Made by a program: the position numbers and the translations under genes
Source: Gracilibacteraceae bacterium
Lineage (GTDB): Bacteria; Bacillota; Desulfitobacteriia; Desulfitobacteriales; Syntrophobotulaceae
Assembly: GCA_031263945.1 (NCBI GenBank)
Contig: JAISEW010000258.1
Location: 1 to 28,980, forward strand
Reading direction: 5' to 3'
DNA: 28,980 nt
The notes under the pieces: generated by a model
Told to the model about the DNA's origin: nothing
Database searches by the model: none
Seen by the model: the letters and a program-made list of their open reading frames with translations, nothing else
In this document: in pieces, positions 22,662 through 28,980 of the stretch
How the letters are laid out: each line of letters opens with the position of its first letter
Position numbering within the stretch: position 1 is the stretch's first letter

Positions 22662-24542
22662 TTGATCATACTGAACGCGATTACATCGCCCGGCGAAGTC
22701 CGGGCTTTGAGACAGGAGGACCTGGCGGCGCTGGCGGCCGAGCTGCGCGAGGAGATTATCAGCGTGACGGCTGAAAACGGCGGGCATCTCGCCTCCAGAC
22801 TTGGGGTCGTGGAAGTGACCATCGCGCTTCTGCGCGAATTTGAGCCGCCGGCGGACAGCATTGTCTGGGATGTCGGCCACCAGGCCTATGCTTGGAAACT
22901 GCTGACCGGGAGGCGGGAGCGTTTTGCCGGTCTGCGGCGTCCCGGCGGTCTGGCCGGTTTTCCCCGGCGGGACGAAAGTCCGTGCGACGCTTTCGGCACA
23001 GGACATTCCAGCACCTCGATCTCCGCGGCGCTGGGATTTGCCAAGGCGCGGGATATCCAAAGAGAGGGCGGTTACGCCGTGGCGGTGATCGGCGACGGCT
23101 CCATGAGCGCCGGCATGGCCTATGAAGCGTTGAACCACGCCGGAGCGGCCAAAACCAATCTCATCGTCGTTCTGAACGACAATGAGATGTTCATATCCAA
23201 ACACGTCGGCGCCATGTCCAAATACCTGAACCGCCTGCGCACAGCCTCCGCCTACACGCGCGGCAAAAGCGACGTCAAGGCTTTTCTGCGCGGCCTGCCT
23301 CTGGTCGGCGAGACGATGAGCAACGCGGTGCGCAAAGCGAAAAACACCTTGAAATATTTTCTCCTGCCTGGGATGCTGTTTGAGGAAATGGGATTTACCT
23401 ATATCGGCCCGATCGACGGCCATGACATAGCGGCTCTGACGGACGTTTTCGCTCAGGCCAAAAAACAGCCCGGTCCCATACTCGTCCACGCGGTGACGCG
23501 CAAAGGGATGGGTTATGAGCCGGCCATGCGGGATCCGGACGTATTCCACGGCGTCGGGCCTTTTGACCGTGAGACGGGAGAGCCGCGCAAAAAAGACGGC
23601 CCCCCGACTTACAGCGAGGTCTTCGGCGAAACCCTCTGCCGCCTGGGGCAGGACGACCAGAGCATCGTCGCCGTGACCGCGGCGATGGGCAACGGTACGG
23701 GGCTTGATCAATTCGGTCTTATGTATCCGCGGCGCTTTTTCGATGTCGGTATCGCGGAACAGCACGCGGTCACCTTTGCCGCCGGTCTGGCTTTAGCCGG
23801 ACTTAAACCGGTGGTTTCTATGTATTCCACATTTTACCAGAGAGCCTATGACCAAGTTTTGCATGACGTCTGTCTGCAAAACGCCCGGGTGGTTTTTGCC
23901 GTGGACCGGGCCGGGCTGGTCGGCGAGGACGGGCCGACGCATCACGGGGTTTTTGACATCGCCCTGTTCCGCGCCATCCCGAATCTGACGCTCATGGCGC
24001 CGAAGGACGAAAATGAACTGCGGCGTATGCTCCGCGCGGCTTTTACCTTGCCGAACCCCGCCGCCTTGCGTTATCCGCGCGGCAAAGGGCGGGGAGACAA
24101 GCCGGAGGACGGCGACAGTACGCCTTTGCCGGTGGGAAAAGCGGAACTGATGCGCCAGGGGGCCGATGTTGTATTGATCGGGTTTGGCCCGCTCGTCTAC
24201 CGCTGTCTGGAAGCGGCGGCCGAACTCGCCGAACGGGGAGTGGACGCCGGCGTGCTGAATCTGCGGTTTTTGAATCCCACCGATCGGGAAGCCGTGCTGA
24301 CAGAGGCGCGGCGCACCGGCCGCGTCGTCACGGTGGAAGACCATATGCTGGCAGGCGGAGTCGGGAGCGCCGTCCTGGAAATACTGGCGGACGCCGGTCT
24401 GAACGCGGTGCGGGTAAAACGCCTCGGTTACGGCGATTATGTGACCCACGGGCCGATAGACGCCCTGCTGGCGGAAAACGGACTGGACACGGCCGGCATC
24501 ACGCGCGCCGCGCTGGATCTCTGCGCTCAGACGCCGGCGTGA
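22662..24542 (+). CDS. dxs: 1-deoxy-D-xylulose-5-phosphate synthase
   Basis: A 626-residue thiamine-diphosphate enzyme that condenses pyruvate with glyceraldehyde 3-phosphate, the first step of the MEP isoprenoid pathway and a source for thiamine and pyridoxal synthesis. It is full length. Signatures are NGGHLASRLGVVEVTIAL, WDVGHQAYAWK, FGTGHSSTSISAALG, the ThDP motif GDGSMSAGMAYEALNHAG (near 144), the transketolase-type centre with FFDVGIAEQHAVTFAAG (about 362-378), and DRAGLVGEDGPTHHGVFDIA. The ThDP loop has SMSAG where most enzymes have ALTGG, a mild variation. The start is TTG 22662 with GAGGG four bases upstream; no ATG fits. It is followed after only 2 bases by the stop of a convergent gene, with no terminator. 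Confidence 0.96.
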   Translation: MIILNAITSPGEVRALRQEDLAALAAELREEIISVTAENGGHLASRLGVVEVTIALLREFEPPADSIVWDVGHQAYAWKLLTGRRERFAGLRRPGGLAGFPRRDESPCDAFGTGHSSTSISAALGFAKARDIQREGGYAVAVIGDGSMSAGMAYEALNHAGAAKTNLIVVLNDNEMFISKHVGAMSKYLNRLRTASAYTRGKSDVKAFLRGLPLVGETMSNAVRKAKNTLKYFLLPGMLFEEMGFTYIGPIDGHDIAALTDVFAQAKKQPGPILVHAVTRKGMGYEPAMRDPDVFHGVGPFDRETGEPRKKDGPPTYSEVFGETLCRLGQDDQSIVAVTAAMGNGTGLDQFGLMYPRRFFDVGIAEQHAVTFAAGLALAGLKPVVSMYSTFYQRAYDQVLHDVCLQNARVVFAVDRAGLVGEDGPTHHGVFDIALFRAIPNLTLMAPKDENELRRMLRAAFTLPNPAALRYPRGKGRGDKPEDGDSTPLPVGKAELMRQGADVVLIGFGPLVYRCLEAAAELAERGVDAGVLNLRFLNPTDREAVLTEARRTGRVVTVEDHMLAGGVGSAVLEILADAGLNAVRVKRLGYGDYVTHGPIDALLAENGLDTAGITRAALDLCAQTPA

Positions 24543-24544
24543 AC

Positions 24545-24880
24545 TCAACCGACAAAGATATCGTCGTCGCCTCTCCTTTCCGCCATTTTGTCAAGATATG
24601 GCTGGCGCAAAGCCAGAGCGTGGATATAGGAGCAGAGCGTACTCACAATAGCTGTGCCGAGAAACGCTCCCGTCACCGTCGAACTCTGCAGCACCCCGAT
24701 GAGGTTGAGCGTCGCCGTGCCAACAGGCAGTAAAAAGCAGAGCAAAGAATAGATGACCCCTATTTTTAGCCACTCGCGCTCCCTGGCCCTGACGCCTATC
24801 CATATAAAGCCAATAAACCCAATAATAGGGATGAAGGCGATGATGATCCAGAGCGAGCCGATGATATCACGGTAATTCAT
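24545..24880 (-). CDS. Small hypothetical membrane protein
   Basis: A protein of 111 residues from ATG 24880, not recognised. It has three hydrophobic segments (about residues 8-28, 38-60 and 68-90) and a charged tail (DKMAERRGDDD), suggesting an integral membrane protein with a cytoplasmic C-terminus. TTG 24886 is an equally good start, since GGAGGTG stands 6 bases before it but 12 before the ATG. It lies 34-40 bases after the preceding small membrane gene in the same direction, so the two probably share a transcript, and they may work together. It meets dxs tail to tail. Confidence 0.7.
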   Translation of the reverse strand: MNYRDIIGSLWIIIAFIPIIGFIGFIWIGVRAREREWLKIGVIYSLLCFLLPVGTATLNLIGVLQSSTVTGAFLGTAIVSTLCSYIHALALRQPYLDKMAERRGDDDIFVG

Positions 24881-24920
24881 ATCCAAATTTGCCACCTCCC
24901 GGCGTCGTAAAGAACCGAGT

Positions 24921-25352
24921 TCATTCAGCCGTTCCCCACAGACCACTGAGATTGCCGGCGGTCAGGACCGAGAGTACCAGACCGAACACGATCAGCACAA
25001 TACCGGCGAACTGTATTCGGCGCGATACTCTATGCAGGCTTTCTTCATCCATCTCACCGCCGCGCCGCATTATGACGCTTATGACCAGCCTCGGTTTGCG
25101 CCAGAGCAGCCAGCCGAGCAGCAAATACATGACCAGCGACAAACAATAAGTGAGAGGGAATTCTATTTTGGCGGAAACCGGCCAGGCGATGGCGTAAACG
25201 ACCATAAAAATCATGCCAAAACGGAATACAAAAGTAAGCTCCGGGTTTGTTTCGCTTTTTTTCTTCTGCCGTTTTTCCTTCTCCGCGGCGACCCTCTCCG
25301 CGAATGTCCGTGGACGAGGCGGTCCGACCGTTTTTTGTTTTCGTTTGGCCAA
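24921..25352 (-). CDS. Hypothetical membrane protein with basic N-terminus
   Basis: A 143-residue protein, not recognised. The first 37 residues are very basic and charged (MAKRKQKTVGPPRPRTFAER, then VAAEKEKRQKKKSE). Three hydrophobic segments follow (about residues 41-60, 66-85 and 112-135), the last two separated by a charged loop (RRGGEMDEESLHRVSRR). The start is TTG 25352 with GAGGAG 8 bases upstream. It is 126 bases downstream of the lactate permease in the same direction, separated by a long hairpin rather than a clear terminator, so readthrough is possible. Function unknown. Confidence 0.7.
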   Translation of the reverse strand: MAKRKQKTVGPPRPRTFAERVAAEKEKRQKKKSETNPELTFVFRFGMIFMVVYAIAWPVSAKIEFPLTYCLSLVMYLLLGWLLWRKPRLVISVIMRRGGEMDEESLHRVSRRIQFAGIVLIVFGLVLSVLTAGNLSGLWGTAE

Positions 25353-25375
25353 ATGGCGCTCCTCTATCTAAGACT

Positions 25376-25431
25376 GACGCCGCTGCTTTCTCCTGACTGA
25401 GGAACTGTCTAAGGAGGAAAACAACGGCGCC
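25376..25431 (-). ncRNA. Long hairpin in the minus-strand transcript after the lactate permease
   Basis: Arms 25412-25431 and 25376-25394 form a stem of about 19 pairs around a 17-base loop. In the minus-strand RNA the three mismatches of the plus strand become G-U pairs, leaving a single bulged C. The strand asymmetry suggests selection for folding of the minus-strand RNA. There is no U-run after it, so it is more likely an intercistronic processing or stability element than a terminator. Confidence 0.5.
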
Positions 25432-25478
25432 AATCTGTTCCGGTTCAGTTAAGTCGATTCAGCAACAGTTAGCAGTTA

Positions 25479-27227
25479 TTACATGGGCAATAAGCTTGTC
25501 ACAAAAGCTGCGGCTTCCGGCAAATGAACCTGCAGTCCCGTGAAGACGTAGGCCTCCAGCATGACCAAGATGCCCATCAGGGCAGCCAGCACGACGGAGT
25601 GGCCGACGACGGCGCGGAAGATCGGTCCGATGGCGGCCATGCCCTCGTCCTTATCCTTGTAACAAGTGATAGAGGCCACGATAATGGACTGCGGGTCGAT
25701 CATCTTGCCCATGACGCCGCCTGTCGAGTTCGTGGCCACAATTAGGACGGGGTTCAAATGCAGCAACTCGGCCGTGACGCGCTGCAGATGGCCGAACATG
25801 GCGTTGCAGGCCGAGTCGGAACCGGTGAGGAACACGCCCAGCCAGCCCAGCATGGCGGCAAAGAACGGATACATCACGCCGGTGCGCGTAAAGGCGATGC
25901 CGAGGATGACGTCCGTGCCGGCGTAGCGGGTCAGGTAGCCCAGTCCGAGCACGGTGCAGATGACGGTGATCGGCACTTTCATACGGTTGAGGGTCATCTT
26001 CAGCGCTTCGCCCCATTGAGCGGGGGAGAGACGGAGGATGATCAGGCCGGAGAGAATGGCGGCGACGAGGATGCCCGTGCCGGCCAGCGAGAAGAAGTTG
26101 AACACCCAGCGGGCGGCCAGCGGAGCGTGCTCCGTCACCAACGGGGTGTCGTAGGACGTCAGATTATGCAGATACGGGAACTCGATAGCCGGGCTGAACA
26201 GACCGCCCAGGAAGGTTTTCGCCGGCTGCCAGCCCCAGATGCCGACCGCTACAGCTAGGAATACCCACGGCATCCAGGACATGACGATTTCGCCCATGCT
26301 GTGCTTGGGAATGTTGGCGGCGTCGAAATCCTCGTGCCCCATGATGTGCTTTGGCTGCCAGACGCGGAAGAATAAAGTCGTGACGACCAGAGAGACGATG
26401 CCCGCGCCGATGTCCACGAGCATGACGTTGCCCATCTCCGCCATCGTGAACTGCGTGATGGCAAAGGACAGACCGCAGACGATACAGCCCGGCAGAACCT
26501 CAATGACGTCGGCAAATTTGCCTTTATCCATGAACACGAGGGTCGCGACCAGCCAGATCGGGATGATAACGGAAAAGAACGGCAATTGGTGACCGGCCAT
26601 CTTTGACAGCAGTTCCGCGGGGATCTCGCTTGTGCCGGCCAAAGTGATGATCGGCGTTCCCACGGCGCCCCAGGCCACCGGGGCTGTGTTGGCGATCAGG
26701 CAGATAACAGCCGCCGTCAGGGGGCGGAAGCCGAGACCGCACATGATGGCGCCGGCCACCGCCACCGGCGTACCGAAACCGCAGGCGCCCTCGATGAACG
26801 CGCCGAAGGAAAAAGCGATCAGCAGGGACTGCAAGCGGCGGTCCGGAGTCAGGCCCGCGATGGAGTCTCGGAGGATCTCAAATTTACCGGTGATGACCGT
26901 CGTGTTATAAAGGAAGATAGCGCCGAACACGATCCAGCCGATGGAAAAAATACCGTACAGAACGCCGTAAACAAAAGCCATCACAGCGGAAGACGCCGGC
27001 ATCCTACACATGAAGAGCGCGACGAGAAAAGCGGTGATGGCGGCGGCGATAGCCGCGTAGGGGGCGTAGATGCCCAGAATGGTTTTGCCGGTGTTTTTGT
27101 CCTTGTGCGGATGGATGGCCAGAAGATATAACAGCACGAGAACGGGGAGCGCGGATAAGAACGTGGATAAAAGAACATTATTCAGCGGGTCATAGTTTTG
27201 AATAAAAATGAATTCGGAGTCAGCCAT
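25479..27227 (-). CDS. lctP: L-lactate permease (LctP family)
   Basis: A 582-residue membrane protein of the LctP/LldP family (TC 2.A.14), with 12-14 expected helices and of slightly more than usual length. Family signatures include SIGWIVFGAIFLYNTTVITG, AFSFGAFIEGACGFGTPVAVAGAI (about 140-165), NTAPVAWGAVGTPI, and the C-terminal LTGSDSACNAMFGHLQ with TNSTGGVMGKMIDPQSI. The family takes up lactate or glycolate with protons across the cytoplasmic membrane; lactate is the usual substrate, but not proven here. ATG 27227 follows AAAGGAG; a longer frame to 27269 has no site. The leader is nearly 290 bases from the predicted promoter, with a 26-base palindrome near its start. No lactate dehydrogenase genes are in the window. 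Confidence 0.93.
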   Translation of the reverse strand: MADSEFIFIQNYDPLNNVLLSTFLSALPVLVLLYLLAIHPHKDKNTGKTILGIYAPYAAIAAAITAFLVALFMCRMPASSAVMAFVYGVLYGIFSIGWIVFGAIFLYNTTVITGKFEILRDSIAGLTPDRRLQSLLIAFSFGAFIEGACGFGTPVAVAGAIMCGLGFRPLTAAVICLIANTAPVAWGAVGTPIITLAGTSEIPAELLSKMAGHQLPFFSVIIPIWLVATLVFMDKGKFADVIEVLPGCIVCGLSFAITQFTMAEMGNVMLVDIGAGIVSLVVTTLFFRVWQPKHIMGHEDFDAANIPKHSMGEIVMSWMPWVFLAVAVGIWGWQPAKTFLGGLFSPAIEFPYLHNLTSYDTPLVTEHAPLAARWVFNFFSLAGTGILVAAILSGLIILRLSPAQWGEALKMTLNRMKVPITVICTVLGLGYLTRYAGTDVILGIAFTRTGVMYPFFAAMLGWLGVFLTGSDSACNAMFGHLQRVTAELLHLNPVLIVATNSTGGVMGKMIDPQSIIVASITCYKDKDEGMAAIGPIFRAVVGHSVVLAALMGILVMLEAYVFTGLQVHLPEAAAFVTSLLPM

Positions 27228-27477
27228 AATTTCAGTTCTCCTTTCCGGAAACGTTTGCCTTACATACAACAGTGACGGTTGTGGAAATCATCGATATCGC
27301 CGGATAAATCAGCTAAAAGCTAAATTTTCCCTTCAACCCACCTCCTCTGCGGATATATCGCCGGCGTTCCAGACCGGCTGTAACCTCTGTCCCGCGACAG
27401 AATGATTTCCCCTGGCAAATAGTACCGGTATCAGAGCATAAGCACCACTCCCCAGTCGGTTTTCCCGATAGCGCCCA

Positions 27478-27503
27478 CTGTCAAAAGGTATACCTTTTGA
27501 CAG
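27478..27503. promoter_or_regulatory. 26-base perfect palindrome, probable operator
   Basis: The half-site CTGTCAAAAGGTA is followed by its exact reverse complement, centred on GTATAC. It lies about 17-42 bases downstream of the predicted -10 of the lactate permease gene. GTATAC-centred palindromes are typical of FadR/FCD-type GntR repressors, the group that contains lactate regulators; that identity is an inference. No GntR gene lies in the window. Confidence 0.7.
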
Positions 27504-27519
27504 CAACTACCTGCCGTTT

Positions 27520-27548
27520 AGACTATCATAAATCCGTGTCGAAATCAA
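27520..27548 (-). promoter_or_regulatory. Probable promoter of the lactate permease gene
   Basis: Minus-strand TTGATT (27548-27543), 17-base spacer, TAGTCT (27525-27520) with TG one base before it, an extended -10. The transcript start would be near 27513. Confidence 0.5.
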
Positions 27549-27626
27549 GAGGTTTTTGCATTTTTTGAAAAATTCACGATTCGACATTTTTCGACTATGT
27601 AGGAAAGGGAAGCACTGATTAATCAG

Positions 27627-28853
27627 TTAAATCAGGCTGCACGGTATGAAGCAGTTTTTAGAATCGATCGGTATGACTTTCTCGCACATACAGACGACGC
27701 CGCCCGGTCCCCGCTGCGCGGCAGCCTTGTCTAAAACGCTGAATTTCCTGATTTCGCGGCCGTCGGGGTTTGCCGATTTCTTTATTTCCAGCGGATGGAT
27801 CAAATTGTTCCGCTCCACGAAAATATCGATCTCTTTCGCGTTGGCGTCTCGGTAATAAGTCAGGTTGGCTTTGCTTGGCGAATATGAGTAATTTTTCAGC
27901 ATTTCAATGACGGCGAAGTTTTCAAAATAATGCCCGCTCGCCGCCCCGTTCATCAGAGTATCCCGTGTCAGCCACAGAGAAAGGTGCGCGGCCAGCCCCG
28001 TATCGCAAAAATACAGCTTGGGGGTTTTGGCAAGGCGTTTCAGAGCGTTATTGGCGTAAGGCGGCAGAAGATAGATAATTCCCATGCCCGCCAGCACTCT
28101 GAGCCATTCTTTCGCGGTAGGCTGCGAAATTTCCGCCGTGTCCGCAAGAGTTTTATAATTGACTTGCTCTGAAACAAGCGCGGCGCAGGCTGTCAGGAAT
28201 TTTCCCCAGCGCAGGGCGTCGGTAACGCCGCCAAGTTCCGTGGCGTCACGCATGAGATAGGTGGTCGTATAAGCGTTATAATACTCCCGCCGCTGCTCGG
28301 GGTTTGCGCTGATAAGTTGCGGCATGCCGCCCCGCCATATATGCTCAAACACACTGAAGATATCATTCCTGGCAGCCCTCGCCTGCCGCGCTTGCAGGCA
28401 CGGCAAGGTGAAATCCAAGTCGTCGTCAAAAAACACGCCGTCCTTTTCGTTCTTCGAAAGACTGTACAGTTCCAAAATACCGATCCTGCCCGCCAGCGTT
28501 TCTCGGACATTTTTCATCATATGGAACTGCTGCGAACCGGTCAGCCAAAACAGCCCCGTTTCCTCGGTTTCGTCGCAGAGTATTTTGATTTGACTGAACA
28601 AGTCCGGCGCGTACTGCACCTCGTCGATGATGACGGGCGGTTTATACGTCTGAAAAAACAAAACCGGGTCGGTTTTCGCGAGATGACGCGCCTGTATGTC
28701 GTCCAGCGTCACATAAGTCCTGTTTTGATTTTCCGCTAAGTGCCGCAGCATAGTGGTTTTGCCCACCTGCCGCGCCCCTGTCACCAAAACGGCCTTAAAG
28801 AACGCGCTCATGCGGGTGAATTTTCGCTCTAAGCTTCTAACTATATATTGCAC
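27627..28853 (-). CDS. AAA_14/DUF4143 ATPase
   Basis: A 408-residue protein. An N-terminal AAA_14 domain holds Walker A GARQVGKTT (26-34) and Walker B VIIDEVQ (near 73-79), with sensor LFWLTGSQQF near 105. A winged-helix-like part (YKTLADTAEISQPTAKEWLR) precedes the C-terminal DUF4143 domain, which shows a PD-(D/E)xK-like order: FENFAVIEM, KEIDIFVE, PLEIKKS. The function of these widespread orphan ATPases is not established; they often sit alone and vary between strains, as here. Start GTG 28853 has GGAGG 4 bases upstream, rather close. The last 12 residues (NCFIPCSLI part) end at TGA 27627-27629. Confidence 0.88.
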   Translation of the reverse strand: MQYIVRSLERKFTRMSAFFKAVLVTGARQVGKTTMLRHLAENQNRTYVTLDDIQARHLAKTDPVLFFQTYKPPVIIDEVQYAPDLFSQIKILCDETEETGLFWLTGSQQFHMMKNVRETLAGRIGILELYSLSKNEKDGVFFDDDLDFTLPCLQARQARAARNDIFSVFEHIWRGGMPQLISANPEQRREYYNAYTTTYLMRDATELGGVTDALRWGKFLTACAALVSEQVNYKTLADTAEISQPTAKEWLRVLAGMGIIYLLPPYANNALKRLAKTPKLYFCDTGLAAHLSLWLTRDTLMNGAASGHYFENFAVIEMLKNYSYSPSKANLTYYRDANAKEIDIFVERNNLIHPLEIKKSANPDGREIRKFSVLDKAAAQRGPGGVVCMCEKVIPIDSKNCFIPCSLI

Positions 28854-28877
28854 CGCGCCTCCATAATAACCTCCATC

Positions 28878-28894
28878 CCGCCGCTGCGCGGCGG
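28878..28894. other. Short GC hairpin near the window end
   Basis: CCGCCGC-TGC-GCGGCGG forms a 7-base stem with a 3-base loop upstream of the ATPase gene. A second small hairpin, CCACC-AA-GGTGG, lies at 28956-28967, after a possible plus-strand promoter (CTGACT 28922-28927, 17 bases, TATGAT 28945-28950). No gene is visible before the edge. Confidence 0.35.
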
Positions 28895-28980
28895 TACAAA
28901 TGGGAATGAAACGTGGCTCTGCTGACTCTTTGTTAAAGTGGTGCTATGATTCTCTCCACCAAGGTGGTACACTTCTTTCA

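Larger units (their letters stand above)
27228..27626. other. 399-base gap upstream of the lactate permease
   Basis: It contains the candidate promoter (27520-27548) and the 26-base palindrome (27478-27503). The long leader has a short inverted repeat CTGTC-GCGG-GACAG near 27395 (minus) and two copies of TATCGCCGG (27295 and 27356). I find no supported gene in it. Confidence 0.6.

Noticed and set aside
22659..23765. 368-codon minus-strand frame over dxs
   Set aside because: Antisense shadow of dxs without family similarity.
27308..27345. Possible leader peptide (TTG AAG GGA AAA TTT AGC TTT TAG, minus strand) in the lactate permease leader
   Set aside because: A GGAGG lies close by but at too short a distance, the peptide has no regulatory codon run, and no alternative hairpins are evident.
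27228..27477. Riboswitch in the long lactate permease leader
   Set aside because: I could not match conserved cores of the riboswitch classes I know; only short unrelated inverted and direct repeats are visible.

Overview
The window is a chromosomal segment of a bacterium that is probably a Firmicute, most likely an anaerobic clostridial or Negativicutes-like lineage. The grounds are strong AGGAGG-type ribosome binding sites, frequent TTG starts (ABC permease, kinase, dctQ, dxs and one or two small membrane proteins), compact TTGACA-17-TATAAT promoters, a vancomycin-resistance-style two-component/ABC module, a clostridial-type zinc-ribbon protein, DXS for the MEP pathway, and carboxylate uptake by TRAP and lactate-permease carriers. 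The genus cannot be fixed from the sequence. Coding DNA is moderately GC-rich, while several intergenic stretches are strikingly AT-rich.

Layout. 1-500: end of a family 2 glycosyltransferase. 515-5008 (minus): response regulator, histidine kinase without membrane segments, ABC ATPase and FtsX-type permease; helically phased GTGAC repeats sit just before the ABC genes. 5220-5549: an orphan small membrane protein with its own promoter. 5637-8545 (minus): dctM, dctQ, dctP of a TRAP carboxylate transporter, divergent from a LysR regulator that carries a one-base frameshift. 9749-12126 (minus): two tandem M24 creatinase/prolidase-like proteins whose usual metal ligands are replaced in the same way in both. 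12395-15150: glutaminyl-tRNA synthetase, apparently starting at AUA, overlapping a DUF3810 membrane protein with an HExxH motif. 15151-15572: AT-rich DNA with a promoter and gene remnants. 15573-18112: LysR regulator and an AldB-like aldehyde dehydrogenase. 18242-18938 (minus): Rrf2 regulator and a tiny zinc-ribbon protein whose tail is made of a heptanucleotide repeat. 19108-20406: RarA/MgsA. 20559-21482 (minus): DHH phosphoesterase. 21712-21786: tRNA-Ala(CGC). 22049-22327 (minus): zinc-ribbon protein. 22662-24542: dxs. 24545-27227 (minus): L-lactate permease and two small membrane proteins. 27627-28853 (minus): AAA_14/DUF4143 ATPase.

How the parts fit. The dctPQM, LysR and M24 pair look like an uptake-and-hydrolysis unit for an unidentified organic acid or amide-like compound. 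The aldehyde dehydrogenase and the lactate permease add further small-carbon metabolism. The M24, aldehyde dehydrogenase and lactate permease units each have a different perfect palindrome just downstream of the likely -10 element, which suggests separate repressor operators. The rest is housekeeping (glnS, dxs, rarA, tRNA). I see no CRISPR array, prophage, insertion sequence or rRNA.
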